Shown in pieces: positions 53,756-63,277 of a stretch of DNA of 64,000 nt. How positions within the stretch are numbered: position 1 is the first letter of the stretch; the number at the start of each line of letters is the position of its first letter. The DNA is from CAYWIT01 sp964458415 (GTDB taxonomy: Bacteria; Pseudomonadota; Alphaproteobacteria; Micavibrionales; UBA2020), in contig CAYWIT010000014.1 in the NCBI GenBank assembly GCA_964458415.1, positions 7,208-71,207 on the forward strand, given 5' to 3'. Both the position numbers and the translations under genes were made by a program. The notes beneath the pieces are model-generated. The model was given only the letters and a program-made list of their open reading frames with translations, was not told where the DNA came from and did no database searches.

Positions 53756-54226
53756 ATGTCGGGACATGTGCCGGAATTTATTTTTAAAAATGCTGTCATT
53801 CTGGTAGATGGCAAGCGCGAGGTGGTAAAGAGCTATAATTTTACCGGCCATTCACATTACGTCGATATTCTGATGCTGACGCTGGCGGGCGGAAAGTCCA
53901 TCGCGTATGACAGTGAGCGTGTCAAGCAGCCGCAAGGGGTATTGCCGGAACCTATGAAAGATTTTAATACAAGCGGGGCCAGGGTTATTCACGATGATGG
54001 CGCCGCATGGGAAGTTTCCCATTGGTGGTTCAGTCAATCCGCCAGACAAAAAGAGCCGGATTTGTATTTGCGTCTCGTTGACGGCAAAAGCGGGTTTGAG
54101 GAAATTGTCTACAATCCGCAGACGGTCAAGTTTCTGAACGAGGCAGAAGGACAGCCTGCCGCGCAAGCCCGGAGGCAAGGGGTCAAGCCGTTGCGTCCTC
54201 TCCAGTATATTCGCAAGCCGGAATAA
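53756..54226 (+). CDS. Hypothetical protein between sbcB and the ion-channel gene
   Basis: From the ATG at 53756 (MSGHVPEFIFKNAV) the product has 156 residues. It has beta-strand-like segments (KNAVILVDGKREVVKSYNF, HYVDILMLTLAGGK) and a Trp-rich WEVSHWWFSQSAR. It is soluble, without signal peptide. The stop precedes the channel gene's ATG by two bases, so the two are coupled. The longer frame back to 53639 would overlap sbcB. No family recognised. Confidence 0.6.
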   Translation: MSGHVPEFIFKNAVILVDGKREVVKSYNFTGHSHYVDILMLTLAGGKSIAYDSERVKQPQGVLPEPMKDFNTSGARVIHDDGAAWEVSHWWFSQSARQKEPDLYLRLVDGKSGFEEIVYNPQTVKFLNEAEGQPAAQARRQGVKPLRPLQYIRKPE

Positions 54227-54228
54227 TC

Positions 54229-55218
54229 ATGCGCTTTTATGTTTTGATTGTTGCTTTGATTTTGGTGCTGCTGACGAATAGCGGCGTGACTTCCGCTGCG
54301 GCTGAAAGAGATCCTGAACGTGTTTCCGTCGGAGCCTATATCAACGATATCCAGCAAGTGGATATTTCTTCGCATAGCTATCGTCTGGATGCTTATGTCT
54401 GGTTCCGTTGGCAGGATCCGGATATCAACCCTGCAGAAACGATGGAGTTTATGAATACGGTGGATCCTGCCGATCATGTGCGGACGGCGCTTTTCAACAC
54501 GCCGCAGAAAATGCCTGACGGGTCTCTTTACATGATTATCCGCGAGCAAGGAAAATTCAGCGCAAAGTTTCCGTTGCAGAAATACCCTTTTGACCGTCAG
54601 GAGCTTCTGATGACGATGGAGGATAGCGTACATGCGGCGGGCGATCTTGAGTATGTGCCGGATGAAACGGCAGGCGCGTCTCCGGTTTCCCTCAGCCCCC
54701 ATATACAGTTGCCCGGATTCAATATAGGCCAGCCCAAAATGGATGTTGCGGGGCTGGCCTACCCCACTGCTTTTGGCGACTTGCGGGAAACGACGAATCC
54801 GGCCTATTCCCGCGCTGTTTTCTCCATTCCTGTGCAGCGGCCATGGCTGGCGACAGGGGTCAAGATTTTCCTGCCGATTTTACTGGTCATCTTTTGTACG
54901 GCACTGGTGTTCTTTGTTCATCCGTCCTATGTCGAGGGGCGCCTTGGTGTCGTCATCACGGCGTTGCTGACGCTGGTCGCTCTCCAGCTGACAACAGCCA
55001 GCGGACTGCCGGAGGTGGATTATCTGTTGATGACGGATAAAGTTTATCTTTTATCCTATTTGTTTATCATTGCAACGATGCTGCAGGTCGTGCGGACATC
55101 AAGTCTTGTTTATGCACAGAACCATGAGCTTGTCCGTGTCAGGGATTACATTTCCTTACGGATATTCGGGGCGTTTTATATCGCCGGGGTATTCCTTGTC
55201 GTTATAATGACGTTGTAA
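54229..55218 (+). CDS. Pentameric ligand-gated ion channel homologue (Cys-loop/GLIC-ELIC family)
   Basis: The 329-residue protein has a signal peptide (1 to about 24, ending SAAA) and a beta-rich extracellular domain with RVSVGAYINDIQQVDISSHS and AYVWFRWQDP. The diagnostic Pro loop FPLQKYPFDRQ is at 114-124. Four membrane helices follow: about 208-230, 238-256, 270-291 and 308-328. TM2 begins GRLGVVITALLTLVAL, and the TM2-TM3 loop LPEVDYLLMTDKV contains the conserved Pro-x-x-(D/P)-Y pattern. There are no Cys in the loop, as in other prokaryotic members. Family members are proton- or ligand-gated cation or anion channels; the ligand here is unknown. Confidence 0.9.
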   Translation: MRFYVLIVALILVLLTNSGVTSAAAERDPERVSVGAYINDIQQVDISSHSYRLDAYVWFRWQDPDINPAETMEFMNTVDPADHVRTALFNTPQKMPDGSLYMIIREQGKFSAKFPLQKYPFDRQELLMTMEDSVHAAGDLEYVPDETAGASPVSLSPHIQLPGFNIGQPKMDVAGLAYPTAFGDLRETTNPAYSRAVFSIPVQRPWLATGVKIFLPILLVIFCTALVFFVHPSYVEGRLGVVITALLTLVALQLTTASGLPEVDYLLMTDKVYLLSYLFIIATMLQVVRTSSLVYAQNHELVRVRDYISLRIFGAFYIAGVFLVVIMTL

Positions 55219-55222
55219 CGGC

Positions 55223-57928
55223 CTAACTCTTGTTATTTCCCAGAGATTCCTTCAGTGCATAGAGTGCTTCAAGCGCTTCGCGTGGAGAAAGCGTGTCAGG
55301 ATTGACGGCGGCCAGCATTTCTTCAGTGATGGAAGGTTTTTTTTCTGCGGAAGTGGCGGCGACCGGAAGAGAGAAAAGCGGCAGATCGCCACAAGCAGAC
55401 GGTCTGGCCTTGCCTTTGCCGGCATCTGGCGTTTCCAGCGTTTTAAGGACCTGCTCCGCCCGTTGAATAACGGCAGGCGGAAGACCTGCGATTTTAGCCA
55501 CATGAATACCATAGGAGCGATCAGCCGTGCCTGTGCCGACTTCATGCAGAAAGATAATATTGTCTTTCCACTCGCGGACTTTCATGGTGTGGCAGGAGAG
55601 GCTGGGCAAGCGGTCAGTCAGGGCGGTCAGTTCATGATAATGCGTGGCGAACAAAGCGCGGCATTTGTTTTTTTCATGCAGATATTCCAGACAGGCCCAG
55701 GCGATGGAAAGGCCATCAAATGTTGCTGTGCCGCGGCCAATTTCATCAAGAATGACAAGAGAGCGTTCTGTCGCCTGATTGAGGATAACAGCGGTTTCAA
55801 CCATTTCAACCATGAATGTTGAACGGCCCCGCGCCAGATCATCGGCGGCACCGACGCGGCTGAACAGGCGGTCCACCACGCCGATTTGCGCTGCAGCAGC
55901 TGGAACAAAAGAGCCTGTTTGCGCCAGCAATGCGATGAGGGCGTTTTGCCGCAGAAAAGTCGATTTGCCTGCCATATTGGGACCTGTCAATAGCCAGAGA
56001 CGGGAGTCTTCGCCCAAAGCGCAGTCGTTGGCAATGAAGGCCTGCGCGCTCTGGCGATGCAGGGCCTTTTCCACCACGGGGTGGCGCCCCCCCTGAATAT
56101 TGAAGGCAAGGCTGTCCTCAAGACGGGGACGGGTATAGAGGCCTTTCACGGCCAGTTCAGCCAGAGCCGCCGCCACATCAAGCGCGGCTAGAGCTTGCGC
56201 TGTTTTTGATATCTGAGCGCTTTGCGACAGGACCTCCTGTGTCATCTGGGCGAAAAGTTCAAGTTCGAGAGCAAGGGCCTTGCCAGCGGCTTCCGCTGTT
56301 TTGCGTTCCAGTTCGGATAGTTCAACCGTCGTAAACCGTGCCGCATTGGCCATGGTCTGGCGGTGAATAAATTTTTCTGTATTACCGAATAGTTTGTCGG
56401 CATTGTTCGACGTCACTTCGATAAAAAAGCCGATGACGTTGTTATGCTTGATTTTCAGGGTCGTGATGCCTGAAATCCGGGCATATTCGGTTTGCAACTG
56501 CGCGATATTCTGACGGCTGTTATCGCGCAGGGCTATTAATTTGTCCAGACTGGGAGAATAGCCAGGGCTGATAAATCCGCCCTCGCGCGTCAGTGCTGGC
56601 AGATCGGGTAGAAGGGCGCGCTGCAGTTGGTCAACCAGCGGATGATGCGCACCCCAGAGTTTTAGCGCATCAAGCGCGGCTGTAATGCCGGAGGGGATGT
56701 TTTTACCGCCGGATGTGACAATACGGCTGAGCTGGACGGTCTGCGCCAGCGTATCGCGGATTGCCGCCAGATCACGCGGTCCGCCGCGTTCCAGCCCCAG
56801 ACGCGCCAGTGCGCGCTCGATATCGGCGCAGTGATGCAATGTTTTGCGGACGTCTTCCCGCAAGTCCGTATGGGTCACAAAAAATTCCACCATATCGAGG
56901 CGGGCATTGATGGCATCAACATTCGTGAGAGGCATGGACAGATGCCGCGCCAGCAAGCGCGCGCCAGCCCCGGTTACCGTTTGATCGATGGTATGAAGCA
57001 GGCTGCCGTGCCGTTCTCCTTGCAGGGTATGTGTCAGCTCAAGGTTGCGGCGTGTGGCTGCATCGATATCCATGACGGAGCCGAGTGGCAATTGCCTAGG
57101 GATGGAGAGATGCGGAATTTTGCCTTTTTGCGTCAGTTCTACGTAATCAAGCAGGGCGCCTGCGGCGGTGATTTCCGCGCGGCTGAACCCGCCAAAGCTT
57201 TCAAGCGTAGCAACGCCGAACATCTGTTCAATCCGCTTGCGGGCATTCTCGCTGTCAAAGCGGCTATTGGGCTGGATGGTGAGTTTTTTCCTGTGGTCGG
57301 CAAAGGTTTCAAACAGGGTTTCATTTTGCACCAGCCGTTCCGGCACCAGAATTTCGCCAGGGTTGACGCGTTCCAGAGCCGCGCCCAGCGTACCGGACTG
57401 CACCGGCTGTAGCATAAAATCGCCCGTGGAAAGATCCAGCCAGGCCATGCCGATAGCACCACCGGTTTCGGCCAGTGCCGCCAGATAATTATGAGCGCTT
57501 TTTTCCAGCAGGGTATCTTCGGTCAGCGTGCCTGCTGTGACGACGCGGATGATATCCCGCTGGACCAGCGCTTTATAGCCGCCGCGCTGCTTTGCCTGTT
57601 CCGGTGTTTCGACCTGTTCACAGATGGCGACTTTATGGCCGTGGCGGATCAGGCGGGCAAGGTAACTTTCGTGACTATGCCATGGCACGCCGCACATCGG
57701 GATTTCATCGCCTTTGTGCTGGCCGCGTTTGGTGAGCGTGATGTCAAGGATTGCCGAGGCTTTGACGGCATCGTCAAAAAATAGTTCGTAAAAATCGCCC
57801 ATGCGATAGAACAGGAGGCAGTCGGGATATTGTTCCTTGACGGCAAGATATTGCACCATCATTGGCGTCGCCTCGGGTTTTGGCGCGGATGCTTCCGTGT
57901 CGGGCTGTTCTGTCGCTGTTGTCTGCAT
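55223..57928 (-). CDS. mutS: DNA mismatch repair protein MutS
   Basis: This 901-residue ATPase recognises mismatches. The mismatch-binding F46-x-E48 is in YRMGDFYELF, Walker A is LTGPNMAGKSTFLRQ, Walker B is SLVILDEIGRGTATFDG, and the Q/D loop ATHYHELTAL follows. The C-terminal tail ends LYALKESLGNN, the usual tetramerisation region. It is convergent with the ion-channel gene. An N-terminal Ala/Pro/Glu-rich stretch of about 20 residues is a lineage feature. Confidence 0.97.
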   Translation of the reverse strand: MQTTATEQPDTEASAPKPEATPMMVQYLAVKEQYPDCLLFYRMGDFYELFFDDAVKASAILDITLTKRGQHKGDEIPMCGVPWHSHESYLARLIRHGHKVAICEQVETPEQAKQRGGYKALVQRDIIRVVTAGTLTEDTLLEKSAHNYLAALAETGGAIGMAWLDLSTGDFMLQPVQSGTLGAALERVNPGEILVPERLVQNETLFETFADHRKKLTIQPNSRFDSENARKRIEQMFGVATLESFGGFSRAEITAAGALLDYVELTQKGKIPHLSIPRQLPLGSVMDIDAATRRNLELTHTLQGERHGSLLHTIDQTVTGAGARLLARHLSMPLTNVDAINARLDMVEFFVTHTDLREDVRKTLHHCADIERALARLGLERGGPRDLAAIRDTLAQTVQLSRIVTSGGKNIPSGITAALDALKLWGAHHPLVDQLQRALLPDLPALTREGGFISPGYSPSLDKLIALRDNSRQNIAQLQTEYARISGITTLKIKHNNVIGFFIEVTSNNADKLFGNTEKFIHRQTMANAARFTTVELSELERKTAEAAGKALALELELFAQMTQEVLSQSAQISKTAQALAALDVAAALAELAVKGLYTRPRLEDSLAFNIQGGRHPVVEKALHRQSAQAFIANDCALGEDSRLWLLTGPNMAGKSTFLRQNALIALLAQTGSFVPAAAAQIGVVDRLFSRVGAADDLARGRSTFMVEMVETAVILNQATERSLVILDEIGRGTATFDGLSIAWACLEYLHEKNKCRALFATHYHELTALTDRLPSLSCHTMKVREWKDNIIFLHEVGTGTADRSYGIHVAKIAGLPPAVIQRAEQVLKTLETPDAGKGKARPSACGDLPLFSLPVAATSAEKKPSITEEMLAAVNPDTLSPREALEALYALKESLGNNKS

Positions 57929-57986
57929 AAGTCTTTTTAGGCAATTTACAGCGTCATGACAAGGTGCTTTGTTATGGTATTGGAGG

Positions 57987-58622
57987 TCAGGAACCGCCTT
58001 TTGGCTGGGGGGCAGGCCTTACAGGGGCAGGGCGCTGTTTTTCCTGTGGTGCAGGATGTGTGGCCATTTTCTCTGCAATGAGCTGTACTTTTCTTTCAAC
58101 GATTTCATCAACGAGAGGATAATCCATGCGGGTAAAGGCCTGATAAACCGAGAGAAAACCAGATGCGTAGATGTGTGCATTTTCTATGGTTGCGCCGGAT
58201 TCAGTTTCGCGGGCGATATTGTAAGCGTCCTCCACAAATGTGTAGATTGCGAGTTGGGTCATCAGCCGCTCATCAGGTGACATGGTTTCAGAGGCTGCTT
58301 TAAATTTTTTAGTATCCAGCGAGACTGCATCGAGTCCAAGCATCAGAGCGTTTTGCAGCTTTCTGACTTCACAGTTTGTTGCATGCGTAAATGCGGAATG
58401 TCCGTTCAGGAGGGTTTTAACAAAACATTCTTCTTTTTCCGCTGTCAGGCCTAGCTGGCAAATAATTTGTGCGGGCAGAATGCTAATGTGGTTGTAACTC
58501 TTCTGCGCCTCTTCCACAGATGAAGAAGACGCTTCAGCGATCAGAGCCTTCAAGCCTCTTTCAAAAGCTTTCCTGTAGGCCGGATTATTGGGTAAACCTG
58601 TATCTTCAAAGCTGTAGGTCAT
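57987..58622 (-). CDS. Hypothetical helical protein with Pro-rich tail
   Basis: The 211-residue soluble product is predicted helical, with conserved-looking Cys/His (IICQLGLTAEKEECFVK), and ends in QRPAPVRPAPQPKGG. GAGGA seven bases before the ATG supports the start. It lies 58 bases upstream of mutS on the same strand. No family recognised. Confidence 0.6.
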   Translation of the reverse strand: MTYSFEDTGLPNNPAYRKAFERGLKALIAEASSSSVEEAQKSYNHISILPAQIICQLGLTAEKEECFVKTLLNGHSAFTHATNCEVRKLQNALMLGLDAVSLDTKKFKAASETMSPDERLMTQLAIYTFVEDAYNIARETESGATIENAHIYASGFLSVYQAFTRMDYPLVDEIVERKVQLIAEKMATHPAPQEKQRPAPVRPAPQPKGGS

Positions 58623-58699
58623 TGTATGATCCTCAAATATTTTATGTATTCATAATATCACGATTTTTGCTTGTCAATCATGCAATTTTGCTGGAATTC

Positions 58700-59020
58700 T
58701 TATGTTTTGTTGAGTTTCAAAGGCTTATTTGTAATTTTGAGCGGCTTTTTCAGCGGCATGCCGGCCTTGAGCCAGTCTTCGCGGTTTTTCTTTGCTTGTG
58801 TGAGTTGGCTTTCAAGGCGAAGTCTTTCTACCTCAATAGTGTCTTTCATGCTGTTGCAGGCTTGAATGAGCGCATCAACATTAATTCTGTCAACGCTTGT
58901 CTTTTTCTCTTCACGCAGCATCTTGTGTAGCCACGTCTGGCCGCTGTCATCCGATGGGTCCGGCTGTGCGCCGGCCTGCAGAAAAATTTCACTCAGTGTC
59001 GGTTTTTTATCCACGCCCAT
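58700..59020 (-). CDS. Small protein with one ankyrin-like unit and a coiled coil
   Basis: From the ATG at 59020 (GAGGG five bases upstream) the product is about 106 residues. An ankyrin-type unit FLQAGAQPDPSDDSGQTWLH is followed by a charged coiled coil (VERLRLESQLTQAKKN) and a Lys/Pro tail. It may be an ankyrin-family decay product or a small adaptor. It lies between mutS/hypothetical and dut on the minus strand. Confidence 0.55.
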   Translation of the reverse strand: MGVDKKPTLSEIFLQAGAQPDPSDDSGQTWLHKMLREEKKTSVDRINVDALIQACNSMKDTIEVERLRLESQLTQAKKNREDWLKAGMPLKKPLKITNKPLKLNKT

Positions 59021-59097
59021 TCGAGCCCTCATGTTCCTGACATGTTATATAATACACAAAATTATGGATTATGTCAAATATTGGCACAGAGGAGGGG

Positions 59098-59568
59098 TTA
59101 CCCGGCCTTGGCCTGGGTACCGGTGGAGCCAAAACCACCGCTGCCGCGTTCCGTTTCATCAAGCTTATCAACGGCTTGCCATGTGACGCGGGTATAAGCG
59201 GCCACGACCATTTGGGCAATGCGCATGCCGCGTTCGATAGTGAAGGGGGCAGATCCAAGATTGGCGAGGATGATCTTCACTTCACCGCGATAATCCGCAT
59301 CAATCGTACCGGGGGAATTCAGGACCGTAACACCGTTTTTTAGGGCAAGGCCGGAGCGCGGGCGGATTTGCGCCTCAAAACCTTCAGGCAGGGCAATGGA
59401 GAGTCCCGTCGGGATCAGTTGCCGTTCCCCGGGGTTGAGGGTAAGAGGCGCGTCCACCGCCGCTTCCAGATCGACGCCAGCCGCATGTTCTGTCGCATAG
59501 GCGGGTAAATTCAGGCCTTCGGCATGGGGAAGACGCGTAATCGAAACGGTGACAGGTTTTGTTGACAT
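59098..59568 (-). CDS. dut: Deoxyuridine 5'-triphosphate nucleotidohydrolase
   Basis: This 156-residue trimeric dUTPase prevents uracil incorporation and supplies dUMP. All five motifs are present: AAGVDLEAA, PRSGLAL, GTIDADYRGEVKI, RIAQMVVA and the C-terminal RGSGGFGSTG. With dcd at 35263 it completes the dCTP-to-dUMP route. Start at 59568 (MSTKPVTVSI) has family-typical spacing. Confidence 0.97.
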   Translation of the reverse strand: MSTKPVTVSITRLPHAEGLNLPAYATEHAAGVDLEAAVDAPLTLNPGERQLIPTGLSIALPEGFEAQIRPRSGLALKNGVTVLNSPGTIDADYRGEVKIILANLGSAPFTIERGMRIAQMVVAAYTRVTWQAVDKLDETERGSGGFGSTGTQAKAG

Positions 59569-59725
59569 TGATGCGGCCTCTTTCTTTTGATTGATGTGCT
59601 TTATTACACGATTACCCGCGCCCCGTAACGATAAATTATTTTTTCATAACCGCAACAATCGTGATGGATTTTAGAGGCAAAATACTCTAATAAGTATTAT
59701 TCAGAAAATTGAAGGGGGAGGCCTC

Positions 59726-60730
59726 ATGCAGGCGGCTGTGAAAATGACCGAAACAAGCATTAACCGGAAACTCTCGATGGATCGCAACCTCGCACTGGAA
59801 CTGGTGCGCGTGACCGAGGCGGCGGCCTTGTCGGCCTCCCTGCTGATGGGGCGCGGCGATGAAGATGCGGCGGATCAGGCGGCGGTGGACGCCATGCGTA
59901 ACGCTCTCAACAGTCTGAACATCGATGGCATGGTCGTCATTGGTGAAGGCGAGCGCGACGAAGCTCCGATGCTCTATATCGGCGAAAAAGTTGGCACAGG
60001 GCAAGGGCCGCAGCTTGACATTGCACTGGACCCGCTGGAAGGCACCACGATTACTGCGACGGGCGGTCCCAATGCGCTTGCCGTTGTTGCCATGGCGGAA
60101 AAAGGTGGATTTCTGCATGCGCCCGATGTTTACATGAACAAAATTGCAATCGGTCTAGGCGATGGCATTGTCGATATTGACGAAACGCCGCAAAAAAATC
60201 TCTCAGAGCTTGCCAAAGCAAAGGGCGTCGCGGTTTCCGATCTTGTGGCCTGTATTCTCAACCGTCCGCGCCACGAAGAATTGATTGCCAAGGTCCGTGA
60301 ATCCGGCGCGCGTATCATGCTGATTTCTGATGGCGACGTCAGCGGCGTCATTGCGACAGCCGAGCCGGAGAGCGGCGTGGATATATACATGGGTTATGGC
60401 GGTGCACCGGAAGGCGTATTGGCAGCGGCGGCATTGCGCTGTGTCGGCGGCTTTATGCAGGGTCGGTTGCTGTTTCGCAACGAAGCCGAAAAGGCCCGTG
60501 CCTCTAAATGGGGTGTTACCGATCTGAACAAAAAATATGGCCTGACGGATCTGGCGCAGGGGGATGTGATGTTCGCCGCCACGGGGGTTACCGATGGCGC
60601 CATGTTGAAAGGCGTGCGTCGTTTTGCCGGTGGGGCGCATACGCATTCCATCATCATGCGCTCCAAAACCGGCACCATCCGCCGGATTGAAGCTACGCAT
60701 AACTTCACGCGTAAAAGCGGGTATAAATGA
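59726..60730 (+). CDS. glpX: Fructose-1,6-bisphosphatase class II
   Basis: This 334-residue metal-dependent gluconeogenic phosphatase has MDRNLALELVRVTEAAAL, VVIGEGERDEAPMLYIGE (metal-binding Glu/Asp), DIALDPLEGTT and AATGVTDGAMLKGVR. It overlaps recJ by four bases (ATGA), the usual alphaproteobacterial glpX-recJ pair. Together with ppdK it indicates gluconeogenesis. The ATG used has GAGGCC upstream; MTETSINRKLSMDRN could also begin slightly later. Confidence 0.96.
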   Translation: MQAAVKMTETSINRKLSMDRNLALELVRVTEAAALSASLLMGRGDEDAADQAAVDAMRNALNSLNIDGMVVIGEGERDEAPMLYIGEKVGTGQGPQLDIALDPLEGTTITATGGPNALAVVAMAEKGGFLHAPDVYMNKIAIGLGDGIVDIDETPQKNLSELAKAKGVAVSDLVACILNRPRHEELIAKVRESGARIMLISDGDVSGVIATAEPESGVDIYMGYGGAPEGVLAAAALRCVGGFMQGRLLFRNEAEKARASKWGVTDLNKKYGLTDLAQGDVMFAATGVTDGAMLKGVRRFAGGAHTHSIIMRSKTGTIRRIEATHNFTRKSGYK

Positions 60731-62565
60731 GCCTTAAACACGATACAGCTGTGCAGACATCCTCTCCAAGGGCGGGAGAAGCTCTTGTTCGGGAAGCGGG
60801 CGTCCTTGATGTTGCCAGGTCTGCCCTGGGAAAGAAATGGGTCTTTACGTCTGCTGACGAGCGGCTGGCGCAAGGAATCAGCCAGGCCTATGGATTGCCG
60901 GATATCGTCAGTCGTCTGCTGGTTTCCCGCGGCATTCATTTTGACTCCGTCGGCGAATTTCTCAATCCGGCGCTAAAAACGCAATTACCCGATCCGTCAT
61001 TGCTGCGGGACATGGACAAAGCGGCGGAACGGTTGGCCGATGTCGTTATGCAGGGGCAGAAAATTGCGGTCTTCGGCGACTATGATGTGGACGGTGCGAC
61101 CTCGACGGCTTTGCTCCGGAGGTATTTCAGGGCGCTTGGATCTGATCTTGTCGTCTATATTCCCGATCGTATCAAGGAAGGTTATGGCCCGAACACGCAA
61201 GCTCTTTTAAAGCTGCGGCAAGAGGGCGCAGAGGTTGTCATTACTGTGGATTGCGGCGCCACGGCTTATGATCCGCTGGCAGAAGGGACGGCGGCGGGGC
61301 TGGATATCATTGTTCTTGATCATCACCGCACAGAAGCGCGCTTGCCCGAAGCCTTTGCAGTTGTGAATCCCAATCGTCTTGATGATGACAGCCAGCAAGG
61401 GCATCTGGCCGCCGTTGGCGTGTCCTTTTTAGCGATGGTCGCGATTAATCGCGTGTTGCGCGGGCGCGGCTGGTTTACGCCGGAGCGGCCCGAGCCGCGT
61501 ATTTTGCAATGGCTGGATATTGTCGCGCTGGGCACGGTTTGCGATGTAGTGCCGTTGATCGGCGTTAACCGTGCATTCGTCGCGCAGGGCCTGCGTGTGA
61601 TGGCCTTGCGCCAAAACCCGGGCATTGTGGCGCTTTCCGAAGTTGCGGATCTGTCAGAGGCACCCTCGACGTTTCATGCTGGTTTTGTTTTTGGTCCACG
61701 GGTAAATGCGGGCGGCAGAGTAGGGGAACCCGGCCTTGGGTCGCAGTTGCTTTCGACAGATGATCCGCTTGAGGCGAAATCAATCGCGCTTAAGCTCCAT
61801 CAATATAATGCCGAGCGCAAAGCTATCGAGACAGCGGTGCTGGAAGACGCTCTTGCACAAGTGGAAAACAACCTTGATGACCTTGTTCTGACTGTCAGCG
61901 GAGAGGGGTGGCATCCCGGCGTCATAGGCATCGTCGCGGCGCGTCTCAAGGAGAAATTTTCACGGCCCGTCTGTGTCGTCGCTTTTGACGAGCAGGGCAT
62001 GGGCAAGGCTTCGGGGCGGTCCGTTTCGAATATTGATCTGGGCGCGGCTGTGCTGGAGGCGCGGGAAGCAGGGCTTCTGGTCAACGGCGGCGGCCATAAA
62101 ATGGCGGCAGGCTTTACCGTGACGCGGGAATTGTTGGATGATCTTCGCGCCATGCTCAATCGTCATGCAGCCGATCAGCTCAAGGGTCAGCCTTATAGCC
62201 CAGAGCTGAGGTTGGACAATGTTTTGTCGCTTCATGCCCTGACGCTTGATCTCGTCGAGAAACTCGAAATGCTGGCGCCCTATGGGGCGGGTCATGCCGA
62301 ACCGCGTTTTGCGCTGCATGGCATCAAGATTATTCGTCCCACCGTGGTTGGAGAAAATCATGTTAGCTGTTTTCTGCAGGATACTTCCGGCGGGGCGAGC
62401 GTGAAGGGCATTGCCTTCCGTGCGATGGATTCTGCCTTGGGGGGCCTGTTGCTCAAGGCCGGATCCGCCCCGTTGCATCTGGCGGGCCATGTCACCGTGA
62501 ACAACTGGCAGGGTAGAAAAAGCGTCAATTTTCAGATTGTTGACGCGGCAAAAATCTGGGATTGA
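60727..62565 (+). CDS. recJ: Single-stranded-DNA-specific exonuclease RecJ
   Basis: This 612-residue DHH-family 5'-3' exonuclease acts in RecF recombination and mismatch repair. The metal motif VFGDYDVDGATSTALL carries D118/D120/D122, with VTVDCG and the DHH of IVLDHHRTEAR after it, then GFVFGPRVNAGGR, and the DHHA1 signature NGGGHKMAAGFTV. An OB-fold C-terminal domain follows. Translation is coupled to glpX. Confidence 0.97.
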   Translation: MSLKHDTAVQTSSPRAGEALVREAGVLDVARSALGKKWVFTSADERLAQGISQAYGLPDIVSRLLVSRGIHFDSVGEFLNPALKTQLPDPSLLRDMDKAAERLADVVMQGQKIAVFGDYDVDGATSTALLRRYFRALGSDLVVYIPDRIKEGYGPNTQALLKLRQEGAEVVITVDCGATAYDPLAEGTAAGLDIIVLDHHRTEARLPEAFAVVNPNRLDDDSQQGHLAAVGVSFLAMVAINRVLRGRGWFTPERPEPRILQWLDIVALGTVCDVVPLIGVNRAFVAQGLRVMALRQNPGIVALSEVADLSEAPSTFHAGFVFGPRVNAGGRVGEPGLGSQLLSTDDPLEAKSIALKLHQYNAERKAIETAVLEDALAQVENNLDDLVLTVSGEGWHPGVIGIVAARLKEKFSRPVCVVAFDEQGMGKASGRSVSNIDLGAAVLEAREAGLLVNGGGHKMAAGFTVTRELLDDLRAMLNRHAADQLKGQPYSPELRLDNVLSLHALTLDLVEKLEMLAPYGAGHAEPRFALHGIKIIRPTVVGENHVSCFLQDTSGGASVKGIAFRAMDSALGGLLLKAGSAPLHLAGHVTVNNWQGRKSVNFQIVDAAKIWD

Positions 62566-62566
62566 T

Positions 62567-63277
62567 TCAGAGCTTGGGGCCTTGATTCCTTCTGATTGTG
62601 CCTATCTCTATGATCTGGTGCCCTGCCTCTGGAAAAGACTTGGATATCAATGCAACATTGACAGTGTCCTCGTTACGGCCATTGTTCCAAAAACTGCCGG
62701 CTGGTATGTCTTTGGCATTTTTCCCCATGGCATCATCCAGTAATTTGTTGAAATCATCTCCGTGGTATTCTTTCTGGGTCAGTTGCGGGTACATTGCGCG
62801 TGCAAGATCATTCGGGATGAAGGTGAACTTGCTCGCCGACATCTGCGCATCCGCATACATTTTTTCGCGCAGAGCTTCTATTTCCCTCTCGTTATAGGCA
62901 ACAGTGCCTATTTTCTTGTTGTCCCGATAGCTTATGGCTTCCAGCAACGCTCCCTGATCATTGAAGGACTGAAAAGCGGGCTCGCCATTAGGTCCGTCAT
63001 TTTGTTTGTCATTGCTGTACCGCAAGGCCTGAATTACAACCCCATTGTCATTAAAGTGCTGAAATTGAGCCTCTCCATTAGACCCATCGTTGCGTAAACC
63101 GTTCTTGTATCGCTCAACAGATAATATATTTCCTTTGTTCGATTTAATGATTTCCGCAGCCAGCTGCTCGCCGTTTAATCCCTCCGCATTGGGCGAGGCT
63201 TGGTAAGCCTCGATATTTTTTATATTGATATGGATTGTACGATTTTCATCATCTTTGACTGTAATCATTGTAGGCAT
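62567..63277 (-). CDS. Repeat protein resembling YwqK/MORN-type antitoxin repeats
   Basis: The 236-residue soluble protein has two tandem units near residues 52-115: ERYKNGLRNDGSNGEAQFQ then HFNDNGVV, and LRYSNDKQNDGPNGEPAFQ then SFNDQGALL. This (Y-NG-(x)DG-NGEA-F--FNDNG) pattern recalls the short strand-turn repeats of YwqK/MORN proteins. The rest is helical and charged. The ATG has AGGAGA at six bases. Function unknown; convergent with recJ, one base apart. Confidence 0.55.
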   Translation of the reverse strand: MPTMITVKDDENRTIHINIKNIEAYQASPNAEGLNGEQLAAEIIKSNKGNILSVERYKNGLRNDGSNGEAQFQHFNDNGVVIQALRYSNDKQNDGPNGEPAFQSFNDQGALLEAISYRDNKKIGTVAYNEREIEALREKMYADAQMSASKFTFIPNDLARAMYPQLTQKEYHGDDFNKLLDDAMGKNAKDIPAGSFWNNGRNEDTVNVALISKSFPEAGHQIIEIGTIRRNQGPKL

